A DNA stretch of 5,481 nucleotides, taken from Victivallales bacterium (GTDB lineage Bacteria; Verrucomicrobiota; Lentisphaeria; Oligosphaerales; Oligosphaeraceae). The stretch covers positions 1-5,481 of the forward strand of contig JAGCTA010000540.1 in the NCBI GenBank assembly GCA_017963875.1, in the 5' to 3' direction. The translations under genes were made by a program, and so were the position numbers. This document shows, piece after piece, positions 1-5,200 of this stretch. Each line of letters opens with the position of its first letter. Positions within the stretch are counted from its first letter, which is position 1. Below the pieces are notes generated by a model. That model did no database searches and was not told the DNA's origin. It saw nothing but the letters and a program-made list of their open reading frames with translations.

Positions 1-165
1 ATGAATTCCGCCGTTGAAGCCATTGTTGACCTTGTCTCTCCTGGCTGGAATGAACTGGCGAAACGTGCAAAGGACATTGGCAGCGCCGCTGTTTTCTGCA
101 TGCTTGTGCTGTTCTGGGGCAGTTGGCTGTTTATTATTTTGAAGATGTTTGTGTGGACGAACTGA
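1..165 (+). CDS. dgkA: Diacylglycerol kinase DgkA, C-terminal part (5' truncated by window edge)
   Basis: Integral-membrane kinase that phosphorylates diacylglycerol to phosphatidic acid in the inner membrane, recycling lipid left by membrane-derived oligosaccharide or LPS modification. Frame 1 is open from the first base to TGA at 163-165 and gives 54 residues. It begins NSAVEAIVD and continues ELAKRAKDIGSAAVF, matching the conserved C-terminal half of E. coli DgkA (NSAIEAVVD, then ELSGRAKDMGSAAV). The Asn and Glu of NSAVE correspond to E. coli Asn72 and the catalytic Glu76. A final hydrophobic segment (about residues 31-50, FCMLVLFWGSWLFIILKMF) is the third membrane helix. The ATG at position 1 is most likely an internal Met, because the family is about 120 residues and the first two helices are missing. 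The stop overlaps the ATG of the MATE gene by one base (TGATG), so the two are probably cotranscribed. Confidence 0.93.
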   Translation: MNSAVEAIVDLVSPGWNELAKRAKDIGSAAVFCMLVLFWGSWLFIILKMFVWTN

Positions 166-1529
166 TGGGCAATTCCTTTGTAAATTCAAATGTTCTTTTT
201 TCAAATCGCGATTTGCGGCGATTGATTGTGCCATTGGCGATTGAGCAGTTGCTATGGCTGTCAGTCGGTCTGGCGGACACGATGATGGTGTCTTCCATCG
301 GAGAGGCTTCAATATCGGGTGTTTCGCTGATTAATATGTTGAATTCGTTCATGTTCTACATATTCGCGGGCATTGGCACAGGTGGTGCCGTGGTGGCGTC
401 GCAATTCCTTGGGGCTGAGCAAGATGACAAGGCTAGAAATAGCGCAAAACAGCAATTGATGGTGACGCTTGTTATTGGTTTCGCAATTCTTATGTATTGT
501 GAAATAAGTTGCGACTGGACCATACGGCTGATATATGGCGAACTTCCGCCCGATGTGATGAAGGCCGCGCACACGTATTTTCAGATTACGGCATTTTCGT
601 TTCCCATGATGTCGATTTACAATAGTTGTGCGGCGTTGTTGCGTTCACAGAGCAAATCCATGTATTCGCTGTACAGTTGTGCCTTGAGCAATGTCATCAA
701 TATCGTTGGAAATTCATTGTTCATTTTTGTCTTGAAGTACGGTGTAGCGGGGGCTGCATGGGCGACGGTGATGGCGCGTGGCATCTCGATGCTGTTCATG
801 GTATTCCTGTTGACAAAACGCCAGAACAGGATTTATCTGTCATTCAGGGAGCGTTGGAAAGTGGACTGGGGAGTCATAAGAAGAATCCTTCATATTGGAA
901 TTCCCAGCGGGGTTGAGAGCAGCGTGTTTACGTTGGGGCGGCTTTTGGTGACGGGCGTGATTGCCGCGTTCGGAACATCGCAACTTGCGGCGAACTCTGT
1001 GGCGAACACAATGGATTATCTGTCATGCATGGCTGGAAATGCCTTCAGTCTTGGCATTATCACAGTAGTCGGGCAGGCTGTCGGGCGTGCAGATGTGGAT
1101 CTGGTTCGATTCTATATTTGGAAGATGATGAAATGTGCTTGTCTTTTCCATTTTCTATGGGGACTTATCGTATTTGCAGTAACGCCGCTGTGCATGAGTT
1201 TATACACACTGACAGACGAGACGCGTCATCTGGCGTTGATTCTGATAGCAATCCACAACGGACTTGGACTCGTCCTGTGGCCATGGTCGTTTGTTTTCCC
1301 GAACGCCTTGCGTTCCACAAATGATGTTCGTTTCATCATGTTCTGGTCAATCGCCTCGATGTTCGTGGTGCGTGTCGGCATGAGTTACATTTTCGGCGGC
1401 ATCCATTTTCTCGCTTTAGGCGCGATTGGCGTATGGATGGCGATGGTGTTAGACTGGCTGACTCGAATTACAGGTTTTCTATGGCGGTACCATAGCGGTG
1501 CTTGGCGCAAACTGATGTTTGAAAAATAG
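165..1529 (+). CDS. MATE-family cation-coupled efflux transporter
   Basis: A 454-residue inner-membrane exporter of the multidrug and toxic compound extrusion family, which uses Na+ or H+ gradients to expel organic cations, drugs or metabolites. Length and hydrophobicity fit the usual 12 helices. The N-terminal half carries LIVPLAIEQLLWLSVGLADTM, with a helix-1 Pro (23) and an Asp (38) in the place of the conserved NorM helix-1 Asp, followed by GTGGAVVASQFLGA. The C-terminal half repeats the pattern at about 243 (HIGIPSGVESSVF) and in ITVVGQAVG, as expected for the internal duplication. I chose ATG 165 because it overlaps the dgkA stop (TGATG), has GGA seven bases upstream and leaves a normal short cytoplasmic N-terminus. 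The in-frame TTG at 123 would lie deep inside dgkA. The substrate cannot be read from the sequence. Export of the product of the downstream ketosynthase genes is possible, but linkage to dgkA is physically tighter. Confidence 0.93.
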   Translation: MGNSFVNSNVLFSNRDLRRLIVPLAIEQLLWLSVGLADTMMVSSIGEASISGVSLINMLNSFMFYIFAGIGTGGAVVASQFLGAEQDDKARNSAKQQLMVTLVIGFAILMYCEISCDWTIRLIYGELPPDVMKAAHTYFQITAFSFPMMSIYNSCAALLRSQSKSMYSLYSCALSNVINIVGNSLFIFVLKYGVAGAAWATVMARGISMLFMVFLLTKRQNRIYLSFRERWKVDWGVIRRILHIGIPSGVESSVFTLGRLLVTGVIAAFGTSQLAANSVANTMDYLSCMAGNAFSLGIITVVGQAVGRADVDLVRFYIWKMMKCACLFHFLWGLIVFAVTPLCMSLYTLTDETRHLALILIAIHNGLGLVLWPWSFVFPNALRSTNDVRFIMFWSIASMFVVRVGMSYIFGGIHFLALGAIGVWMAMVLDWLTRITGFLWRYHSGAWRKLMFEK

Positions 1530-1584
1530 CCATTGGCAGAAGCCTGCGGCGTCATTGCAAATGACAGGTTGATTTGTTTCGTTA

Positions 1585-1613
1585 TAGACAGGATACAGTC
1601 ATTTTGAGATAAT
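1585..1613 (+). promoter_or_regulatory. Candidate sigma70-type promoter before the lipoyl-domain gene
   Basis: TAGACA (1585-1590) and GATAAT (1608-1613) are separated by 17 bases and together match 10 of 12 consensus bases. The expected transcription start (about 1619-1621) falls inside the Shine-Dalgarno, giving an unusually short leader, which weakens the call. An overlapping poorer alternative, TTGATT (1569-1574), 17 bases, GATACA (1592-1597), would start near 1604 and keep the ribosome site whole. Either would make the lipoyl/ketoreductase/ketosynthase genes their own transcription unit. Confidence 0.4.
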
Positions 1614-1617
1614 TCAT

Positions 1618-1622
1618 AAGGA
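1618..1622 (+). promoter_or_regulatory. Ribosome binding site of the lipoyl-domain gene
   Basis: AAGGA lies eight bases before ATG 1631 and is the clearest Shine-Dalgarno in the window. It fixes the start of the lipoyl/E3-binding protein. No comparable site precedes the ketoreductase domain at 2225, which suggests translation was meant to begin here for both parts. Confidence 0.7.
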
Positions 1623-1630
1623 TTCAGACG

Positions 1631-2140
1631 ATGAGCGATGTGACAATTGTTGAATTGCCGAAATTATATGAGAACATGGATGAGGCGACCATTGGACCGT
1701 GGCAAGTCCAACTTGGACAGAGGGTGGCGGCTGGAGATGTTCTTGTTGAACTCATTACTGACAAAACAGTCGTGGAATTCGAGGCCCCCGTCGCAGGAGT
1801 CGTCTTGAAAATCTATGGCATTGAAAAAAGCACAGTGCCTCATGGCTATGCGCTTTGCGCCATTGGGGAGGATGGGGCGAGCGCGCCTGATTTGAGTGCT
1901 GAGAACGAGGCGAAAGTCGCGGCGCATCTTCGTGCCAATGCGGTGGAGGGTGCCATAGACGTGACTAGTTTGATGGGGACGGCTTCCAGTAGCGCTGAAA
2001 GCAAACCTTCATATCGTGCGGCACCAGCCGCAAAGGCGTTTGCACGTGCACAGAATGTGGATTTGGCTGCAGTGGCGGCTTTCTGCGGTCGTGACATGAT
2101 TCACAGAAAGGATGTCGAGGATTATCTTGCATCGAAATAA
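1631..2140 (+). CDS. Lipoyl domain plus E3-binding domain protein, no E2 catalytic domain
   Basis: A 169-residue protein resembling the N-terminal half of a 2-oxoacid dehydrogenase E2 subunit. Residues 3-79 form a lipoyl domain: LPKLYENMDEATIGPW matches the E2 start (PxLGENMxEGTIxxW), and ELITDKTVVEFEAPVAGVV carries the lipoylation-type DK, with Lys45 the expected attachment site. Residues 128-166 match the peripheral-subunit-binding domain (YRAAPAAKAFARAQNVDL ... HRKDVEDYL), which in E2 proteins docks E1 or E3. The roughly 230-residue acyltransferase domain is absent. Instead, after TAA 2138-2140 the same frame runs through an Ala/Pro-rich linker into a ketoreductase, so this may be the first part of a split or interrupted fusion. 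The start is set by AAGGA eight bases upstream. A biotin carrier is the alternative for the first domain, but DK instead of MKM and the attached E3-binding domain argue for lipoate. The role in this locus is unknown. Confidence 0.88.
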   Translation: MSDVTIVELPKLYENMDEATIGPWQVQLGQRVAAGDVLVELITDKTVVEFEAPVAGVVLKIYGIEKSTVPHGYALCAIGEDGASAPDLSAENEAKVAAHLRANAVEGAIDVTSLMGTASSSAESKPSYRAAPAAKAFARAQNVDLAAVAAFCGRDMIHRKDVEDYLASK

Positions 2141-2224
2141 GACGCATCGCCTGCCGTCGAATCCGTAGCCACGTCCAGTGCGCCTGCCGTTGTTCAGGCT
2201 ACTGCGCCTGAATCCGCCGTTGAA
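2141..2224 (+). other. In-frame, stop-free Ala/Pro/Ser/Val-rich linker between the two domains
   Basis: After the TAA, the frame of the lipoyl gene reads 28 codons without a stop, and these encode repeated Ala, Pro, Ser, Val and Glu (for example DASPAVESVATSSAPAVV). This is the composition of the flexible linkers that follow E3-binding domains in E2 proteins. It joins directly, in the same frame, to the first beta strand of the ketoreductase. No ATG or GTG, and no Shine-Dalgarno, is seen in it. I read it as protein-coding sequence of an original lipoyl-E3-binding-ketoreductase fusion, either separated recently by one nonsense change or still translated by readthrough. Confidence 0.65.
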
Positions 2225-2968
2225 TTGAATCCATCGGTTCGCGTGGCGCTTGTGACTGGTGCCACGGGAGGCATCGGGCAGGCGATTGTCCGACGGCTGG
2301 CGGCAGAGGGCATTGCCGTGGCAATCCACTATCACAACGATGGCAATGCCGCTGAGGCGTTATGCTCGGAGATAAGGGGGAATGGTGGTGTGGCAGAAAA
2401 ATTCCTGGCCGATTTGGGTGCGCCTGGAGCCAGCCAGGCTTTGGCGACGGCTGTCGAGCAAAAGTTCGGTCGAATTGATATTCTCGTTAACAACGCAGGA
2501 TGCCTTGCCGACGGCATGGTGGCGTTTACTTCAGACGAACAATGGTTCAAGGTGTTGAATCTGTGCTTGACAGTGCCTTTTGAACTGATTCGCGCGTGCA
2601 GCATGGGCATGGCACACCGACGGTGGGGGCGAATCGTCAATATGTCCTCCGACGCAGGGCGCATGGGAAGCGCAAACAGAAGCAATTATTCTTCCGCAAA
2701 GGAAGGATTGTGCGGGTTGACTCGTTCGGTCGCGCTGGAACTTGCAGGCATGGGGGTACGCGTTAACGCCGTCAGTCCAGGCTTTATTGACAGCCCGATG
2801 ACGGCTGTGATTCCAGAGACTCGGCGACGCGAAATTGTCAAAAGCATCCCTGTCCATCGCCTTGGAAAGCCGCAGGATGTGGCGGAAGTCGTCGCGTTTC
2901 TCTGTTCAGACAAGGCGGACTACATTACAGGACAGGTAATTTCAGTCAATGGCGGACTGTGTATGTGA
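2225..2968 (+). CDS. FabG-like 3-oxoacyl-(ACP) reductase, SDR family
   Basis: Short-chain dehydrogenase/reductase of the FabG type, expected to reduce a beta-ketoacyl thioester to the beta-hydroxyacyl form with NAD(P)H in the cytoplasm. Counting from TTG 2225 (247 residues), the cofactor motif TGATGGIG is at 11-18 and NNAG at 89-92. The catalytic set is Asn112, Ser142, Tyr155 and Lys159 (YSSAK), then VRVNAVSPGFI and the FabG-like end ITGQVISVNGGLCM. The fold is complete. The start is doubtful: TTG 2225 and GTG 2243 are the only nearby candidates, neither has a Shine-Dalgarno, and there is no ATG. The frame is open upstream back to TAA 2138 and continuous with the lipoyl-domain gene, so the true product may be a fusion. 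It ends in tandem TGA TAA. The ketosynthase gene follows within 12 or 21 bases, so the two likely act on the same chain, as ApeQ does with the aryl-polyene ketosynthases. Confidence 0.88.
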   Translation: MNPSVRVALVTGATGGIGQAIVRRLAAEGIAVAIHYHNDGNAAEALCSEIRGNGGVAEKFLADLGAPGASQALATAVEQKFGRIDILVNNAGCLADGMVAFTSDEQWFKVLNLCLTVPFELIRACSMGMAHRRWGRIVNMSSDAGRMGSANRSNYSSAKEGLCGLTRSVALELAGMGVRVNAVSPGFIDSPMTAVIPETRRREIVKSIPVHRLGKPQDVAEVVAFLCSDKADYITGQVISVNGGLCM

Positions 2969-2980
2969 TAAAATTGGATT

Positions 2981-4894
2981 GTGACAACTATGGCATATAA
3001 AATCATCGGAATGGGGTTGGTTTCCGCCATGGGCGGAAGCGTTGACGAGGTTTTCAAGGCGATGTGCGGCGGCGGCGATGCTTTCCGTGAATTGACGCGT
3101 TTTGATTCGACTCCTTACGCACAACGCCACGGAGGGCAACTCGACGATGCTCTTGAGGATGAATTGCGTGCGGAGTTCCCCGATGACGACATTGCCATCG
3201 CCATGATGAAACATGCGGGAAACGAATGTGTCCACACGGGAAGCGTGGATGCCAATGGCACGACGGGACTGGTCCTCGCAACGAATTTTGGACCGATGGA
3301 GACATTGGAATGGGCGTGGCGAGAACGATTTGACACTGGCACGCTAGACGAGGCTAGTTACAGCCAGTTTGCCCATGTCCTTGATATTGTCGGTGATTAT
3401 TTCAAATGCAATGGCCCGCGCGTTCAACTGTCCATGTCATGCGCGTCGGGTGCCGCCGCCGCAGCCGTCGCTTCCGACATGATTGCCTCTGGCCGTGCCA
3501 GGCGCGTGCTGGTTTTGGCATACGATGCGTTGACGGAATACTGCTGGTGCGGGCTGAGCAATCTGCATACGATTACCACGGATACCATGAGACCTTTCGA
3601 TGTCAAGCGAAGTGGCACGTTATTCAGCGAGGGTGCCGCCGCAATGATGCTCGCGCATGAAGATGATGATGGCAAGCCGCTTGCATGGCTGGCGGGTTCG
3701 GCGACTAACAACAACGCATACCATATTACAGCACCGCGCAAGGAAGGCGAAGGGTCTAGGCAGACGATGGCGGCGGCTTTGAAGAAGGCGGGATTGTCTC
3801 CAGAAGATATTGGGCATATCTGTGCCCATGGTACTAGCACGCGTGCAAATGACGAAACGGAGGCGGGTGCTTTCAGAAATCTGTTTGGAAATCATCTGGC
3901 GGATATGACGGCCGTTGCGCACAAGTCGCAGTTGGGGCATCTTCTGGGGGCGGCTGGCCTGGCGGAGGCTGTTATTACTATGAAATCCATGGAGACGGGT
4001 GTCATTCCTCCGACGCTTCGGTTGGAAAACCTTGATTCGGCTTGCCATGGCGTCAATATGATGTCCAATACCAACGTCCATTCCGTCACGTCTGCCGTGA
4101 CAAATTCTGCGGGCATTGGCGGAAACAATGCCTCGTTGGTCTTGACGACGGACAAGCCGTCTGTGGTTGGCGGTTCCATGCCGACCATAAAGCGGCTTTA
4201 TGTGCGTGGCCTGAGTTGGATTTTGCCACAGAACATTGGCTGCGGACGCGATTTCATTGACCATTCCGAGTGGCTGGCAAACGATGGAAGAGGGTTGGAA
4301 GGGTTTAGCCCAAGAAGTTATGTGTCTTCAGTGAAGGGGTATCTTGACCCCGCAGGCGCATACATGCTTTCTGCCTTCAGCCTGCTTAAGAAAGGCGAGG
4401 AGAACTCTGGCTTCAATGAGCGTTGCGGCATTGCCACAATGACTCGGTTTGGTGCATGCAAATCCGCCTATACGTTTTTTGAACAACTCGCGACCAAAGG
4501 TGCGCGCTTTGCCAGCCCGATGATTTTCCCGCATGGATATGCAAATACCGCAGGCAATCTTGCGGCAATAGAGTTCGGCTGTTGCGGCCCGCATATAGTG
4601 TTTTACGGGGAGCAGAATCCCGTTGAACTGCTGGAATTTGCAGCGGAGCGTTTCCGTCACGATGAGGTGGACGAGATGCTTCTGGGCTGCTATGAGGCGA
4701 CGGTACCTACCGCGCTTCCAGATGGCTGGAAGGTGTTGAATGGCGCGATTGGTCTGAAAGTGGCTGCCAAACCTTCAGAAGATGATCTATTTGTCATAGA
4801 CCTGGCTCAGTTGCAGCTTGGTGTCCCACAGAATTCAAGCGGGGCTGTCGATGCGTTCGGCAGTATGCTGCTCAAGGCATTGATGCGGTTGTAG
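2981..4894 (+). CDS. Fused beta-ketoacyl synthase and chain-length-factor-like protein
   Basis: A 637-residue protein (from GTG 2981) that should extend an acyl thioester by decarboxylative condensation. Residues 5-391 are a complete FabF-like ketosynthase with the nucleophile Cys154 (SMSCASGAAAAAV), His283 (CAHGTST), and Lys315 and His320 (HKSQLGHLLGAAG), ending NSAGIGGNNASLVL. Residues about 404-637 begin a second thiolase-fold unit (LYVRGLSWILPQ ... FPHGYANTAGNLAAIEFG) that stops after the N-terminal half. Its nucleophile position reads GEQNP, placing Gln545 where Cys would be, as in type II PKS chain-length factors (TEQ). It resembles the short chain-length factor (ketoacyl-synt_2 type) that pairs with the ketosynthase in aryl-polyene systems, here joined in one chain. 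ATG 2990 is in frame and may be the real start: GGA lies 11 bases before it but only 2 before GTG 2981. No strong Shine-Dalgarno is present, so coupling to the ketoreductase 12-21 bases upstream is likely. Confidence 0.9.
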   Translation: MTTMAYKIIGMGLVSAMGGSVDEVFKAMCGGGDAFRELTRFDSTPYAQRHGGQLDDALEDELRAEFPDDDIAIAMMKHAGNECVHTGSVDANGTTGLVLATNFGPMETLEWAWRERFDTGTLDEASYSQFAHVLDIVGDYFKCNGPRVQLSMSCASGAAAAAVASDMIASGRARRVLVLAYDALTEYCWCGLSNLHTITTDTMRPFDVKRSGTLFSEGAAAMMLAHEDDDGKPLAWLAGSATNNNAYHITAPRKEGEGSRQTMAAALKKAGLSPEDIGHICAHGTSTRANDETEAGAFRNLFGNHLADMTAVAHKSQLGHLLGAAGLAEAVITMKSMETGVIPPTLRLENLDSACHGVNMMSNTNVHSVTSAVTNSAGIGGNNASLVLTTDKPSVVGGSMPTIKRLYVRGLSWILPQNIGCGRDFIDHSEWLANDGRGLEGFSPRSYVSSVKGYLDPAGAYMLSAFSLLKKGEENSGFNERCGIATMTRFGACKSAYTFFEQLATKGARFASPMIFPHGYANTAGNLAAIEFGCCGPHIVFYGEQNPVELLEFAAERFRHDEVDEMLLGCYEATVPTALPDGWKVLNGAIGLKVAAKPSEDDLFVIDLAQLQLGVPQNSSGAVDAFGSMLLKALMRL

Positions 4895-4953
4895 GCGATT
4901 CATTTGGAAATCATATACTTGAGTTTCCTGGCAGTATTTGTCTGGCAGACCAC

Positions 4954-4980
4954 CTCTAAAATCTCTAGAATCTCTAGAAC
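4954..4980. repeat. Three tandem 9-base repeats, consensus CTCTAGAAT
   Basis: The units are CTCTAAAAT (4954-4962), CTCTAGAAT (4963-4971) and CTCTAGAAC (4972-4980), differing from one another at only one or two bases. Two contain TCTAGA. A further TTCTAGAAC follows at 4988-4996. The 9-base spacing is close to one helical turn, which suits cooperative binding of a regulator, although replication slippage alone could also have made it. Confidence 0.7.
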
Positions 4981-5014
4981 TTAGCCATTCTAGAACCTCA
5001 AGGAAACCTAAGTA

Positions 5015-5020
5015 TATAAT
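5015..5020 (+). promoter_or_regulatory. Candidate -10 box (TATAAT) for the transporter gene
   Basis: A perfect TATAAT lies within AAGTATATAATTTTC. The -35 region at the right distance is poor (TAGAAC at 4991-4996, 18 bases upstream, three of six matches) and lies inside a TTCTAGAAC motif. The start point would fall inside the palindrome at 5019-5032, giving a leader of roughly 175 bases. A weak -35 overlapped by repeats would suit a regulated promoter. Confidence 0.35.
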
Positions 5021-5032
5021 TTTCTAGAAAAT
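5019..5032. promoter_or_regulatory. Perfect 14-base palindrome ATTTTCTAGAAAAT, possible operator
   Basis: The sequence equals its own reverse complement over all 14 bases and is centred on CTAG, the same core as the three TCTAGA motifs upstream. It begins within the TATAAT box and covers the expected transcription start, a typical place for a repressor site. The binding protein is unknown. Being AT-rich, it could also arise by chance, but the shared core with the upstream repeats argues against that. Confidence 0.4.
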
Positions 5033-5120
5033 ACATTAACAAGAGTTATATTAATTAGTTAATGGAATCTGATTCTCAAAGTGACGTAGCACTTTCCGAT
5101 TCAGGAAAACCAAGAGAGAA

Positions 5121-5198
5121 ATGCAGTCACCGAACCAATGCACGCAATCGGCAGATGTTTTGCATAGTTTCATCATGCGTGCAAAAAGAAAAAAATAA
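5121..5198 (+). CDS. Possible 25-residue leader ORF upstream of the transporter
   Basis: ATG 5121 opens a 25-codon frame starting MQSPNQCTQSADV and ending in a basic tail RAKRKK, with TAA at 5196-5198, two bases before the transporter ATG at 5201. A purine run AAGAGAG (5112-5118) could serve as a weak ribosome site. The transporter has only an AAAAAGAAAAAAA run as its own site, so translational coupling or leader-peptide control is conceivable. No homology is recognised, and an open frame this short is not rare by chance, so this is a candidate only. Confidence 0.22.
   Translation: MQSPNQCTQSADVLHSFIMRAKRKK
5139..5183 (+). promoter_or_regulatory. Hairpin-forming inverted repeat just before the transporter start
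   Basis: TGCACGCA (5139-5146) is a perfect complement of TGCGTGCA (5176-5183), giving an eight-pair stem with a 29-base loop. It ends 17 bases before ATG 5201 and is followed by an A-rich run, not T, so it is not a + strand intrinsic terminator. It lies inside the possible leader ORF, where ribosome passage would open it, and it could influence access to the transporter start. Confidence 0.35.
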
Positions 5199-5200
5199 TC

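Larger units (their letters stand above)
4895..5200. other. AT-rich intergenic region between the ketosynthase and transporter genes
   Basis: This is the only gene-free stretch of about 300 bases. The first 60 bases hold no convincing terminator: GGAAA/TTTCC (4906-4910 with 4924-4928) is a weak five-pair stem without a T run. From 4954 to 5032 there are clustered TCTAGA motifs and a TATAAT box. From 5121 to 5198 there is a possible leader ORF with a hairpin. It probably contains the promoter and control region of the transporter gene. Confidence 0.6.

Noticed and set aside
123..164. Upstream TTG start that would lengthen the MATE protein by 14 residues
   Set aside because: It lies inside the dgkA coding sequence, adds a sequence not typical of MATE N-termini, and ATG 165 has a better ribosome site and the classic TGATG overlap.
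1551..1565. Hairpin GTCATT-GCA-AATGAC after the MATE gene as a terminator
   Set aside because: Only six mostly weak pairs with a three-base loop and no T run afterwards; not convincing as an intrinsic terminator.
2138..2140. Reassignment of TAA to a sense codon in this organism
   Set aside because: The ketoreductase ends TGA TAA, no bacterial code with sense UAA is known to me, and one in-frame TAA is far better explained by mutation, error or readthrough.
3620..4264. Long open frame on the minus strand opposite the ketosynthase
   Set aside because: No recognisable domain, composition looks like an antisense shadow, and the + strand protein here has clear catalytic motifs.
4928..4948. Direct repeat CTGGCAG (4928-4934 and 4942-4948)
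   Set aside because: Seven bases repeated once is within chance expectation and no related copies were seen nearby.
4963..4980. TrpR-like operator from paired CTAG cores, implying a tryptophan transporter
   Set aside because: TrpR sites have CTAG cores in an ACTAGT context about eight bases apart; here the flanks (TCTAGA) and nine-base spacing differ, so the resemblance does not support naming the regulator or substrate.
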